Below are positions 16,270 to 24,138 of a stretch of DNA of 64,000 nt, one piece after another (positions within the stretch are counted from its first letter, which is position 1; every line of letters begins with the position of its first letter). Under the pieces are notes generated by a model. That model had not been told where the DNA came from. It did no database searches and saw only the letters and a program-made list of their open reading frames with translations. The position numbers and the translations under genes were made by a program. Origin of the DNA: Sporomusa termitida (GTDB lineage Bacteria > Bacillota > Negativicutes > Sporomusales > Sporomusaceae); the NCBI RefSeq assembly GCF_007641255.1, contig NZ_CP036259.1, forward strand, positions 1,674,001-1,738,000. Direction: 5' to 3'.

Positions 16270-16417
16270 GAAGTGCCCGGACTGCGGGGAAGTGCATCCA
16301 CCGATAACCATGAATTTATTTAAGGAGGCTGATCTTGATGGAAATCCGGTTCAACGGCAAGGAGCTGGAGCGAGCGGTCCAGGCAGTAAACAGGATAATC
16401 TCCGGCCGGCTTCCTAA
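16253..16417 (+). CDS. Short ORF with one CxxC knuckle (54 aa)
   Basis: Reads MNDAPKKCPDCGEVHPPITM, then enters the clamp gene in another frame. It starts inside the end of the AbrB gene. The ribosome site is weak (AAGGT). The cysteine knuckle suggests a real small protein, though the downstream part may be neutral sequence. Confidence 0.35.
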   Translation: MNDAPKKCPDCGEVHPPITMNLFKEADLDGNPVQRQGAGASGPGSKQDNLRPAS

Positions 16418-17471
16418 TCCGATTCTTTCCGGGATATTGATAGCAACCGATGGTGACAAGGTGCAGTTTACGGCGACTAACTTTGAAACCTCGATTCGGT
16501 ATGCTGCCGAAGCAGAGATAAGAGAGCCGGGGACGGTATTGGTCTCAGGCAAGCTGTTTCATGAGTTGATTAAACGGATGCCCGGCCAAGACATTACGAT
16601 AACCACTAGAAAAAAAGATAAGATGTTGACCGTGATCAGTGGTCGGGCTGTATATGACATTTTAACAATGGATATAGATGATTACCCAGAACTTGAGGTC
16701 AAAGCTGACGGCAATCCGGTTTACATTAAGGCTGAAATGCTGCATGAAGTTCAGAAAAAAGTAGCTTTTGCAACTATGCAGACGGAACTAACGTCCCCCG
16801 TATTCTCAGGGGTGTATTTACACATCAAAGACGGGTTTATGTCGGCTATCGCTTCGGATAGAAAAAGGTTGGCTCGGTTAGTTTTTGCTATGGCGGGCGA
16901 GGGGGCAGTTATTCTGCCTCCCAAGGCCTTAGGGGAGATTACTTCTTTGGTAGACGGAGACAAAGAGGTTTCTGCTTTTTGGGACAACGGTAAAGTGGTT
17001 TTCCTGACCGATAGTATCCGCTATGAGTCCCGGATCATTACCGGTACCTTTCCTGATATAGAACGGGTTATTCCCAAAAGTCCGGTAGCAACAATACGTA
17101 TAGATCGGATGGAGTTGGTACAAGCAATTGAACGGCTATCGCTCATAGGCCTGGAGCGGCAAAAAGATTTCACGCTAAACAATATCTATATCACGATGGA
17201 TACCGACATGATCCATATCAGGTCAAGCAAGGCGGATAAAGGGGCCGCTCGTGAAGAAATACCGGCTGTGATCGAAGGCGAGTCAATGGAGATATGTTTT
17301 CACGGGACGCAAATCAGTGATTGCCTGAAAGTGCTTGCTAGTGATAAGGTGGTCCTGTCTCTGACAAGCACGAAGGCGCCTGCAAGTATAACTGGCACGA
17401 CTGAAGCTGATTACATTTATGTCGTTAGCCCCATAAGTATGGGGCCAGCTCCAGCGCAGGCGGCAAGTTGA
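16338..17471 (+). CDS. dnaN: DNA polymerase sliding clamp (DnaN-like, beta subunit)
   Basis: A 377-residue protein with three clamp repeats (MEIRFNGKELERAVQAVNRI, SGILIATDGDKVQFTATNFE, VFSGVYLHIKDG, SDRKRLARL) matching bacterial beta clamps over the whole length. The clamp tethers polymerase to DNA. The C terminus differs from the strongly conserved MPMR-type end of cellular DnaN, ending YVVSPISMGPAPAQAAS, so partner contacts may differ. ATG 16338 follows AAGGAGG. Phage-encoded, with no polymerase gene in the window. Confidence 0.82.
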   Translation: MEIRFNGKELERAVQAVNRIISGRLPNPILSGILIATDGDKVQFTATNFETSIRYAAEAEIREPGTVLVSGKLFHELIKRMPGQDITITTRKKDKMLTVISGRAVYDILTMDIDDYPELEVKADGNPVYIKAEMLHEVQKKVAFATMQTELTSPVFSGVYLHIKDGFMSAIASDRKRLARLVFAMAGEGAVILPPKALGEITSLVDGDKEVSAFWDNGKVVFLTDSIRYESRIITGTFPDIERVIPKSPVATIRIDRMELVQAIERLSLIGLERQKDFTLNNIYITMDTDMIHIRSSKADKGAAREEIPAVIEGESMEICFHGTQISDCLKVLASDKVVLSLTSTKAPASITGTTEADYIYVVSPISMGPAPAQAAS

Positions 17472-17478
17472 GAATGAG

Positions 17479-18519
17479 ATGACACCACAAGAGTTTCTGC
17501 AAAAGATGAGCCTACCGTATGAGGCAAAGGTCAATTACGCCTATAACATGGCATGGGAGTTTTACAACCGGTTAAAGGGAGAGGTGTTTTGCAGTGTCGG
17601 CGGGTTAGATAGCCTTACCTTGCTAACCTTTCTCCGCAAGGAAGTCTCCAAAGACATTCCCGGTGTCAGCGTATCGTGCCTTGAAGATAAGAGTATTAGT
17701 GCAATCCATAGGACCTTTGCTAACTTTGTAATGCTGCGGCCGTTGAAAAATAAGGCACAGGTTATTCGTGAACATGGCTATCCCGTACTATCAAAGGAAA
17801 AGGCCGGTAAAATTCAGGCGTTGCAAAATCCTACTCCGGAGAATGCTACTGTACGCCATGCAATTATGACGGGAGAAACGGGGGAATATGGCGGCTTTAA
17901 GACTAAGGAAACCGGCAGTAGAATGCAACTGCCAATGAAATGGCTTTGGCTGTTTGGCGGTCCTGAGAATGAGCAGTATGGCACCAAATACAAAACTGCA
18001 CCTTTTAGCGTAAGCCCAGATTGTTGTTATTGGATGAAGGAAAAACCGGCCGATAACTATGCAAAAGAAACTGGCCGTAGCCCCTATATGGGCCTGATGG
18101 CCAGCGAGGGTGGTCAGCGAAGGTTTGCCCTGGTTAAGCATGGTTGCAACCTTTATGGTAAAACTGTTACTCGTTCCTGCCCGTTCGCCATCTTTAGCCG
18201 GCAAGACTTGCTGCAACTGGCTTTGGACCTCAATGTTCCGGTGCCCAGAATATACGGTGAAATCAAACGTAAAGATGACGGTACACTTTACACCACAAGG
18301 GCCCAGCGGACCGGCTGCAATATGTGCGGGTTCGGCATCCATTTTGAGCCACGGCCTCACCGATTTGACCGGCTGAGAGAGGATAATCTTAAGGAATGGC
18401 ATTTCTGGATGTATACCATGGGTTGGGGAAAAGTCCTAGATTATATCGGGGTTCAGTGGGAAGACGAGTATGTGGTATATGAGCAGACAGACTTATTCGA
18501 TATGGTGGCAGGGGCTTAG
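17479..18519 (+). CDS. Phosphoadenosine phosphosulfate reductase-like (PP-loop) phage protein
   Basis: A 346-residue member of the PAPS-reductase/DndC-like family: PP-loop CSVGGLDSLTLL near residue 37, SPDCCYWMK, and the C-terminal cysteine cluster RTGCNMCGFGIHFE. PP-loop enzymes activate substrates by adenylation. Phage copies are frequent but not assigned a reaction; sulfur insertion into nucleic acid is one idea. In the early operon 7 bases after the clamp gene. Confidence 0.72.
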   Translation: MTPQEFLQKMSLPYEAKVNYAYNMAWEFYNRLKGEVFCSVGGLDSLTLLTFLRKEVSKDIPGVSVSCLEDKSISAIHRTFANFVMLRPLKNKAQVIREHGYPVLSKEKAGKIQALQNPTPENATVRHAIMTGETGEYGGFKTKETGSRMQLPMKWLWLFGGPENEQYGTKYKTAPFSVSPDCCYWMKEKPADNYAKETGRSPYMGLMASEGGQRRFALVKHGCNLYGKTVTRSCPFAIFSRQDLLQLALDLNVPVPRIYGEIKRKDDGTLYTTRAQRTGCNMCGFGIHFEPRPHRFDRLREDNLKEWHFWMYTMGWGKVLDYIGVQWEDEYVVYEQTDLFDMVAGA

Positions 18520-18539
18520 GACAATAAGGAGGTGTTGAA

Positions 18540-18683
18540 ATGAATAAAGATGTGGATATAAAAGAACGTGAAAAACATATTTGCTATGTATGTAAAAAGA
18601 AAACGGCACTGCTGCCGCTAGAAGATGGAATTTATATTTGCAATTCCTGCGCCCAGGTAATGGCCGAAATGTCACCATCCTAA
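18540..18683 (+). CDS. Small zinc-ribbon protein (47 aa)
   Basis: CYVCKKKTALL...YICNSCAQV gives two CxxC pairs 15 residues apart, a compact zinc ribbon. AAGGAGGTG is 6 bases before the ATG. Its end abuts a convergent minus-strand gene. Confidence 0.6.
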   Translation: MNKDVDIKEREKHICYVCKKKTALLPLEDGIYICNSCAQVMAEMSPS

Positions 18684-19297
18684 ACCTTGTCCCATAAATG
18701 CATAAAAGACATTGCTTCACCTTCTAATCCAAGTCGCATGTCAGTAGTAACCTTAGTTTCAAGTGGATACATTTTTCCTTTTTTAATACTAAGGACAGCA
18801 TGCGTAGCTTTGGGATATGGGGTTAAATATGCGGAATCTTCCATGAGAGTAAGTAGGGAGTTTGCTTTACGCTTAGTAAGTGTTTCCTTATGCTCCTTAA
18901 AATACATCTTAATAACAAATGGAACTCCATTTATGATTAACCCCATTTCTGGTGTAGAACGAACGACTAATCTGTCAAATGCCCAAAATGATCGATCAAT
19001 GTCAAACCACTCAATGGATTTACCTTTGCAGAATTTTTGATATGCAGATATTGCTTGAGTATACTGATTTATCTTTTTCTCATGTAGACCATCTAGAATT
19101 TCTGCGAGTGTAGAGATATCAAGATTATTCTGATGGATGTTCTTTATTTCATCTCGAAGTAATTTCCAGAAGTCTAGTCCAGGATGATATTCCGGTTGAG
19201 CTTTAAGTGACCGAACGTAACTAACCCGTGCAGTGCTACCTTTGAGTATAAAATCCATAAATTGAGTAAATCCAATTTCTATTTTATCCAAAAGCAC
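18680..19297 (-). CDS. Unrecognised cytoplasmic protein (205 aa) on the opposite strand
   Basis: No motif recognised. Begins MLLDKIEIGFTQFMDF and contains LDGLHEKKINQY, IEWFDIDRSFWAFD and a basic C-terminal third. It is the only minus-strand gene in the rightward early operon, is more AT-rich than its neighbours, and its end overlaps the zinc-ribbon gene by 4 bases. This placement is typical of independently expressed cargo (possible defence or lysogenic gene). Confidence 0.6.
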   Translation of the reverse strand: MLLDKIEIGFTQFMDFILKGSTARVSYVRSLKAQPEYHPGLDFWKLLRDEIKNIHQNNLDISTLAEILDGLHEKKINQYTQAISAYQKFCKGKSIEWFDIDRSFWAFDRLVVRSTPEMGLIINGVPFVIKMYFKEHKETLTKRKANSLLTLMEDSAYLTPYPKATHAVLSIKKGKMYPLETKVTTDMRLGLEGEAMSFMHLWDKV

Positions 19298-19408
19298 ATC
19301 TCCCTTTTTTACAAATTGTTACATGGGAAATTCTTCATTTGTTTAAAATCTCCTTCTTAGAGAAAATAAAGTGCTTCGCACAGGAAAGTGTCTATTAGGC
19401 GGTGGGAT

Positions 19409-20182
19409 ATGAACTATGCAAAACTACTAAACGCGTTCGAGGATTATAGTGATAGAACCGGGTTGCCAACATATGCCCAGTTGATTTATTACAAACTTTT
19501 TGCATTAAATAACAGGGCAGGATGGGCCGAATGGTTTGACGCGACCAATCCTTACGTTATGTTTAGGGCCAATGTCAAAGATGAGAAGACCTTTATTCGT
19601 CACCGCAATCTTTTACAACAACATGGACTGATTAAATTCCAGTCTGGCAAAAAAGGGCAACCGACAAGATATAAATTAATTCCCATTTATGAAAACACTG
19701 GGTTAAACCCAGTAAATAATCCAGTGATTATACCAGGGAATAATCCAGTAGAAACGCCAGTAAATCCTCCAGTGAAAACGCCAGACATATATAAACATAA
19801 ACAGAAACAGATAGATACAGCTGTAGTATTTGGCGCGCGCGAGGCGGACAAGGTCCTGCTCGCATATCAAAACAACATCGGCGTGCTAAATGACATCGCG
19901 GCAAACAAGCTGGATACTTTGACTGAGATGTATACGGCGGAATGGGTATTGGCCGCCATTGAGGAAGCGGTTATGGCCAATGTGCGTAAACTTGGCTTTA
20001 TCGAATCTGTGCTCGGTAACTGGGGGGTAAATGGCTTTAAAATAAAGCCGTGGGAGGTTGAAAAATGTGGGAGAGGGGATAAATCCAGCCATAGCGGCGG
20101 TAGTAAACAAAGCCAGAGAGGCGGCAGGGGCAGCCCGTCAAGGTCAAGTACGGACTGGGAAAACGAACCAGACACCCTCTGA
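19409..20182 (+). CDS. DnaD-like replication initiation protein
   Basis: About 257 residues. The N-terminal winged-helix part (NYAKLLNAFEDYSD, KTFIRHRNLLQQHGLIKF) is followed by an Asn/Pro/Val linker with several N-P-V repeats (GLNPVNNPVIIPGNNPV), then a DnaD-type domain (VLLAYQNNIGVLNDIAANKLDTL, WVLAAIEEAV). It should open the phage origin and load helicase with the overlapping ATPase. ATG 19409 follows GGCGGTGGG. Confidence 0.78.
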   Translation: MNYAKLLNAFEDYSDRTGLPTYAQLIYYKLFALNNRAGWAEWFDATNPYVMFRANVKDEKTFIRHRNLLQQHGLIKFQSGKKGQPTRYKLIPIYENTGLNPVNNPVIIPGNNPVETPVNPPVKTPDIYKHKQKQIDTAVVFGAREADKVLLAYQNNIGVLNDIAANKLDTLTEMYTAEWVLAAIEEAVMANVRKLGFIESVLGNWGVNGFKIKPWEVEKCGRGDKSSHSGGSKQSQRGGRGSPSRSSTDWENEPDTL

Positions 20183-20774
20183 CCGCGATCGGGTTTCGTA
20201 TGCTGAGCTTGAAAAGCGTGGTATTTACCGCCGGTACTGGCATTGTACATTTGCGGAAATGGAGCGAAAGGGGATTCCTGTGCAGGTGCAAAGCCAGTAT
20301 GCGCAGGTTAAGCAATATATAGCCAATATGCAAGAAAACCGGGAGTCTGGCATTGGTATGGTACTCAAAGGCCCGGTCGGGACAATGAAAACGAGCATGG
20401 CAGTAGCCGTGTTGGTCGAGCATTTAAAGGCTGGTCATAGTGGGCTGTTTGTGCCGATGGTTAGCATGCTTGACAATATCTTCACCATGAAGGCCAGGAA
20501 TAAGGAGGAGTGGCTGGCCTATGAGGAGCGGATACGGAATACCGGCTTGCTGGTGTTGGATGATTTAGGCGCCGAGTACCACCAAGAGTGGGTATTGTCT
20601 AAGGTGGACGCCATTATCAGCGAGCGGTATAACCGGATGCAGCCGATTATTATCACCACGAATCTGAGCGCGGATGAGTTAAAGGGCAAATATGCGGAAC
20701 GGGTTTATGACCGGCTGAAAGGTACGTCAAAGGTGATTAATTTCTCTGGCAAGAGTTTGCGAGAGAGTGCATGA
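20067..20774 (+). CDS. DnaC/DnaI-like helicase loader ATPase
   Basis: About 235 residues with an AAA+ core: Walker A KGPVGTMKTS and Walker B LLVLDDLGAEY, then IIITTNLS (sensor) and RVYDRLKG (arginine finger region). It loads replicative helicase onto the origin. It overlaps the DnaD-like gene by 116 bases. GTG 20067 is preferred because GGGAGG lies 9 bases upstream; TTG 20058 is closer to that site. Confidence 0.82.
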   Translation: MGEGINPAIAAVVNKAREAAGAARQGQVRTGKTNQTPSDRDRVSYAELEKRGIYRRYWHCTFAEMERKGIPVQVQSQYAQVKQYIANMQENRESGIGMVLKGPVGTMKTSMAVAVLVEHLKAGHSGLFVPMVSMLDNIFTMKARNKEEWLAYEERIRNTGLLVLDDLGAEYHQEWVLSKVDAIISERYNRMQPIIITTNLSADELKGKYAERVYDRLKGTSKVINFSGKSLRESA

Positions 20775-20786
20775 GGTTAGCGGAGC

Positions 20787-21152
20787 GTGAGTGGTATGGA
20801 TAAAGTGTTGATTAAACTCACCGTCCCAGATGTGCCGCCCAGTATTAACCGATGGACACGCCTACACTGGACAAGACTGCGTCAGTTTAAAAAGCAATGG
20901 GAGCTTGAAGTTTGGGCAACTGCGGTCAAGGCAAAGGTTAATAATAAGCAGCTCGCTAAAGCCGTGATACGCATTACTTATTTTTTCACAGACAGCAGGC
21001 GTAGGGATAAAGATAATTATGCTCCTAAGTTCATTCTGGATGGTCTAGTAAAGGCTGGAGTGCTGCAAGATGATAACGCAGACGCAATTGACGTTGACTG
21101 GTGTTTTGCTAAAGGGGCTAAGAGGACTGAGATTGTAATTTGGGAGGAATGA
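20787..21152 (+). CDS. rusA: RusA-family Holliday junction resolvase
   Basis: A 121-residue endonuclease: VPPSINRWTRLHW at the N terminus and the catalytic Asp cluster in RRRDKDNYAPKFILDGL...LQDDN. RusA dimers cut four-way junctions made by YqaJ/RecT recombination. Located 12 bases after the helicase loader. Confidence 0.85.
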   Translation: MSGMDKVLIKLTVPDVPPSINRWTRLHWTRLRQFKKQWELEVWATAVKAKVNNKQLAKAVIRITYFFTDSRRRDKDNYAPKFILDGLVKAGVLQDDNADAIDVDWCFAKGAKRTEIVIWEE

Positions 21153-21154
21153 CC

Positions 21155-21460
21155 ATGGAATACTGCAGCGTGCCAATTAACTGGGTGAAGCCGGTTAAGG
21201 AAGTTATCAAGGACCAGGAATTATATTTTGCTACCCAGCATGGCGACGTAGTGACCCGCAAGGCTACAGCCGCCGATATAGCCCGAATTGAGGCCGAGAT
21301 TGCAGCAAAAGGCAAGCGGGTGAAGTTGGATATATGCGGGGAGCTAGAACTGAACAGGAAGCCTGAAATACCGGATATGCCTTTTGAGGAGATAACTAGG
21401 AAGCCGCGGCGGTTGGAGCCGCAGTATAACCCGGTGGAGTTTGGGGATAAGGTTGGATAA
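21155..21460 (+). CDS. Conserved hypothetical early phage protein (101 aa)
   Basis: Soluble; begins MEYCSVPINWVKPVKEVIKDQ and ends in a basic/Pro-rich tail. GGGAGGAATGACC before the ATG is the same ribosome-site style used for recT and the capsid gene. No function recognised. Confidence 0.55.
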   Translation: MEYCSVPINWVKPVKEVIKDQELYFATQHGDVVTRKATAADIARIEAEIAAKGKRVKLDICGELELNRKPEIPDMPFEEITRKPRRLEPQYNPVEFGDKVG

Positions 21461-21487
21461 GGCTTCCTGCATGGTATGCAGAAAGCC
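21461..21487. repeat. Perfect-arm hairpin downstream of the 101-aa gene
   Basis: GGCTTcCTGCAT / ATGCAGaAAGCC with a three-base loop and one internal mismatch, starting right after the stop codon. There is no T run, so it is not a simple terminator; it may protect the 3' end of the early mRNA. Confidence 0.5.
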
Positions 21488-21617
21488 AACACAAATAACG
21501 GAGTGAATTCTCGTTTCTGTTTTAATTAAATATAGGATGTCTATAGTAATAAGTTTATATCAAAAAGGGCAGCTAGTCTGCCCTGGTAACAATAAAGTAA
21601 TGGGGGGCGGTAGAAAA

Positions 21618-21953
21618 ATGAGCGACAAGGCAATTGAAATATTGGCAAATAAGCTGGGTGTGGCGACTGACCAGCTTATACAGGTATTTATCAATCAGGC
21701 AACATTAGTGCCGTGGATATATGGGGTGCAAATTGGGGTATGTATATTGGTGCTTTGTACACTAGGTAAGGTGCATATGTGGCTAACGGAATCTGATAGA
21801 TACTACGGAGCGGACGCCTTTACTTTTACAGGGATGGTTATTGTTAGCATACTGACCCTTGTAGTTGTTGTTTTCGGGATACACGACATACTAACTTCAA
21901 TATATAACCCGCAGGCATGGGCCATAAAGGAGATATTAGGGAGTATAAAATAA
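21618..21953 (+). CDS. Two-span membrane protein (111 aa)
   Basis: After a short amphipathic start (MSDKAIEILANKLGVATDQL) come two hydrophobic segments (VQIGVCILVLCTLGKV and MVIVSILTLVVVVFGIHDIL). The form is holin-like, but it sits between replication and late regulation and not in the lysis cassette. ATG 21618 has a GGGGGGCGG site. Confidence 0.5.
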   Translation: MSDKAIEILANKLGVATDQLIQVFINQATLVPWIYGVQIGVCILVLCTLGKVHMWLTESDRYYGADAFTFTGMVIVSILTLVVVVFGIHDILTSIYNPQAWAIKEILGSIK

Positions 21954-21960
21954 GAGATAA

Positions 21961-21990
21961 AAAAAAGAGCGACGTTTTGCCGCTCTTTTG
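21961..21990 (+). terminator. Terminator after the two-span membrane protein gene
   Basis: AAAAAGAGCG...CGCTCTTTT stem right after the stop codon, with T residues. Confidence 0.7.
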
Positions 21991-22025
21991 GTGCATATTT
22001 ATATTATTTGGGGGTGGGGTTGAGC

Positions 22026-22481
22026 ATGAATTGCATTAGAGAAGCAGAGAACTACCTACGGTATTACCGTGAATTGCATCAAAGTATTAATCATGCCAGC
22101 CGTATGATTGTCCGGCTGAGAATGCAAACTGCCCCAGGTGTGGTTTCAGCCGTAAACATAGATGTAACCGGTATCCGTTCTTCTAAGACTGTAAACACGC
22201 TGAACCAGATGTATCAGCTGCAGAAGTGGCAGGAGATGAAGGACCGGACACTCGAAGAGATTGAGAAGATCGAGGAGGCTCTTGCCGGGATCAGCCAGGC
22301 GCAGGGGTGTGAGCGGTACCGGGATGTGCTCTTTATGTGGTATGTGGAGAGGCTGGATAAGGATGAGATTGCGGAAAAATTGGGCTATAGCACAAGGCAA
22401 TCTGTCTACGATATGAAGAATAAAGCTATTCGGAAGTTTGCAGTAGCTTTATTTGGTGTAATAGCATTAGAAGCCATATAA
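22026..22481 (+). CDS. ArpU-like late transcription regulator (sigma-70 region 4-like)
   Basis: A 151-residue protein with a helical N part (REAENYLRYYRELHQSI) and a C-terminal sigma region 4-like helix-turn-helix (RYRDVLFMWYVERLDKDEIAEKLG, SVYDMKNKAIRKFAV). ArpU/RinA-like proteins are the last gene of the early region and switch on late operons in many Firmicutes phages. Position and domain agree. Confidence 0.72.
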   Translation: MNCIREAENYLRYYRELHQSINHASRMIVRLRMQTAPGVVSAVNIDVTGIRSSKTVNTLNQMYQLQKWQEMKDRTLEEIEKIEEALAGISQAQGCERYRDVLFMWYVERLDKDEIAEKLGYSTRQSVYDMKNKAIRKFAVALFGVIALEAI

Positions 22482-22553
22482 GAGTAGACAAAAAGTAGAC
22501 ACTTTTTTGACTTTGGCTGTGATAAAATAGTAGCATGAGATAGGAACGCAAGG

Positions 22554-22620
22554 AAAGCCGCTCCGGCAAAGGGCGGCTTTAAGTATGCAAAGGAGCTGAC
22601 AGCCGTTAAGGCTGTTTTTT
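22554..22620. terminator. Two successive hairpins ending the early region and HicAB
   Basis: AAAGCCGCTCC/GGGCGGCTTT (22554-22580) and GACAGCC/GGCTGTTTTTT (22598-22620). The second has a T run for the plus strand and overlaps the end of hicB on the minus strand. Confidence 0.6.
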
Positions 22621-23040
22621 TATAGGTTTTTTCTTAGCCTGTAAACCGAGATGGTCTTTTAAGGCAGACTGCAGTACTTTGGAGAAGTTCACATTTTGTT
22701 TTTCTGCTATATCATTGAGATAGCGGGGAATAGTAAGGGTTTTCTTGACAGCACGATTGTCAAGCTCAGCCCGAATCGGCAGCATCCAGACTTCAATTAG
22801 GCCGATTACTTCGCCGTCTGCTAATTCGATGCTATCAATAGAGGACGGTGCGGGGATATCATCACCGTCGCGTTCCATCCCCCACAGATGAAGCCCTAAT
22901 GCTTCTTTAGCCATTTCATGAGCATGCTGGAGATTATCTCCTATTGATATACAACCGGGGAGATCGGGAAAGGAAACGCCGTATTTACCTTGTAATGATT
23001 TCTCAAAGATTGCCGGATAAATATAAGAATCACGCACCAC
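22606..23040 (-). CDS. hicB: HicB-family antitoxin
   Basis: A 144-residue antitoxin: partial RNase-H-like HicB fold (YGVSFPDLPGCISIGDNLQHA, EMAKEALGLHLW) and a C-terminal DNA-binding tail (IPRYLNDIAEKQNVNFSKVLQSAL). HicB blocks HicA and represses the operon. It lies 26 bases downstream of hicA; the GTG start has GGAGG close by. Confidence 0.85.
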   Translation of the reverse strand: MVRDSYIYPAIFEKSLQGKYGVSFPDLPGCISIGDNLQHAHEMAKEALGLHLWGMERDGDDIPAPSSIDSIELADGEVIGLIEVWMLPIRAELDNRAVKKTLTIPRYLNDIAEKQNVNFSKVLQSALKDHLGLQAKKKPIKKQP

Positions 23041-23066
23041 ATAAACCTCCTTTGCAAGCAGCGCTA

Positions 23067-23261
23067 TTAAATAAGCCCTGCTTGTTTTAGTATTGATTTC
23101 TCCGTTCTAGGCGTCAGGTCATCGTTTTTGCTATGAACAGGCACGGTAACTTTGCCTTTTTTAACAGGATGCTTAAACTGCCGATGTGAGCCTTCCTGTT
23201 CCACTTCATACCAGCCATCTTGTTTTAAGAGTTTAAGTATTTCTCTGACTTTCATCGGCAT
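23067..23261 (-). CDS. hicA: HicA-family mRNA interferase toxin
   Basis: A 64-residue double-stranded-RNA-binding-fold toxin: VREILKLLKQDGWYEVEQEGSHRQFKH with the catalytic His in GSHRQF, ending TEKSILKQAGL. It cleaves mRNA when HicB is lost. ATG 23261 is set by AGGAGGGG 9 bases upstream. A toxin-antitoxin pair at the early/late boundary may stabilise the prophage. Confidence 0.88.
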   Translation of the reverse strand: MPMKVREILKLLKQDGWYEVEQEGSHRQFKHPVKKGKVTVPVHSKNDDLTPRTEKSILKQAGLI

Positions 23262-23297
23262 GACACGAATCCCCTCCTGATAGTTTGAGTATATCAT

Positions 23298-23810
23298 ACG
23301 TGTTTAATACGTGTCAAAGCTGGATTTTACGAAAATAGGGATTTTTGCGAGGCGGCAAAGAATTTACTCTCTTCGTCGACATTCCGGGTTTTGACAAACA
23401 TGTATTACCGTAAAGTCTGGTCGGCGAACCATTCTCATTATGCTGCCACACTTTTTGCAGTGTCTGATAAATCTTAGTCTCATTTAAATCAATCCTTTCA
23501 CAGTTACTCATTGGCAATATTACGGGTCTATAGAGCTTTATTAAACATTAACGTCCTACTTGGACATTTTTATTTTAATTAAAACTTGGAGATGACACGT
23601 ATGCCCCGATCCAAACTAACTGTCGGTTTAATAACGCCGACCAGCTATTCTGCCAGATCGAGCCTACCTGGTTGACAGGCGGTGCATCACTTTCAAGCGG
23701 CGACCGCGGGAGCCGGATTACCGGGAATTCATGCGGACTGATTTGCCGGTGGCTCCCAAAGAGCGCCGGTGCCGGAATAATAAAGTAACTAACTTGGCGA
23801 GGTGATAGCA
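23298..23810. other. About 500 bases without a confident gene
   Basis: Between hicA and the next late gene. It holds the doubtful frame at 23314-23517 and, on the plus strand at 23640-23800, two overlapping open frames without starts, one with cysteine-rich translation. The pattern is that of a decayed gene or frameshifted zinc-finger protein. I see no clear promoter for the late operon, although it should lie here or just downstream. Confidence 0.4.
23314..23517 (-). CDS. Doubtful small ORF (67 aa)
   Basis: Minus-strand frame starting MSNCERIDLNETKIYQTL after an alternative ATG, followed by WQHNENGSPTRLYGNTC. The first 40 residues look protein-like; the rest is basic and unpatterned. A one-base shift would give CQNPECRRRES, a Cys-pair motif, so this could be a frameshifted small zinc-binding protein. 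Confidence 0.3.
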   Translation of the reverse strand: MPMSNCERIDLNETKIYQTLQKVWQHNENGSPTRLYGNTCLSKPGMSTKRVNSLPPRKNPYFRKIQL

Positions 23811-24101
23811 ATGATTATCGATAACACTCTTGGTATAGATGGGGTAATTGTGAACTATAGCGATGGCATCAGTGTGGGCGAGGTTCGGCAGATCCTAGCC
23901 GAGGAGCAGGCGCTGTGGCTGGCCAAGGGTAAAACACTGGGCAAGCTGGAACTGGTAGTAGACGGCGATGAGATTGTCGTTAGGGCTGTTGAAAGGTCTC
24001 CGATCAAGCGGATTCGGCGCATTACCGGTTATCTCAGTACCGAGGACCGTTTTAACTCCTCGAAGCAGGCTGAGTTGGCAGATCGACGATCACAGTTGTA
24101 A
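23811..24101 (+). CDS. Small protein ending in an NrdD-like glycyl-radical segment (96 aa)
   Basis: The N half (IDGVIVNYSDGISVGEVRQIL...KLELVVDGDEIVVRAV) is unfamiliar. The C-terminal 30 residues, IRRITGYLSTEDRFNSSKQ followed by AELADRR, parallel the end of anaerobic ribonucleotide reductase NrdD, where the Gly of RVCGYLG carries the radical, followed by FN-x-GK-x-E and RR. No catalytic barrel and no NrdG activase gene are present. ATG 23811 is set by GAGGTGAT. It may be a spare glycyl-radical part or a fold borrowed for another use. Confidence 0.55.
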   Translation: MIIDNTLGIDGVIVNYSDGISVGEVRQILAEEQALWLAKGKTLGKLELVVDGDEIVVRAVERSPIKRIRRITGYLSTEDRFNSSKQAELADRRSQL

Positions 24102-24138
24102 AGCAGTACAATATGCCCGGAGGTGGTGACTATGTAGT

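Noticed and set aside
23575-23811. 78-codon open frame on the minus strand opposite the start of the NrdD-like gene
   Set aside because: No ribosome site and composition typical of an antisense frame; plus-strand frames there are also broken.
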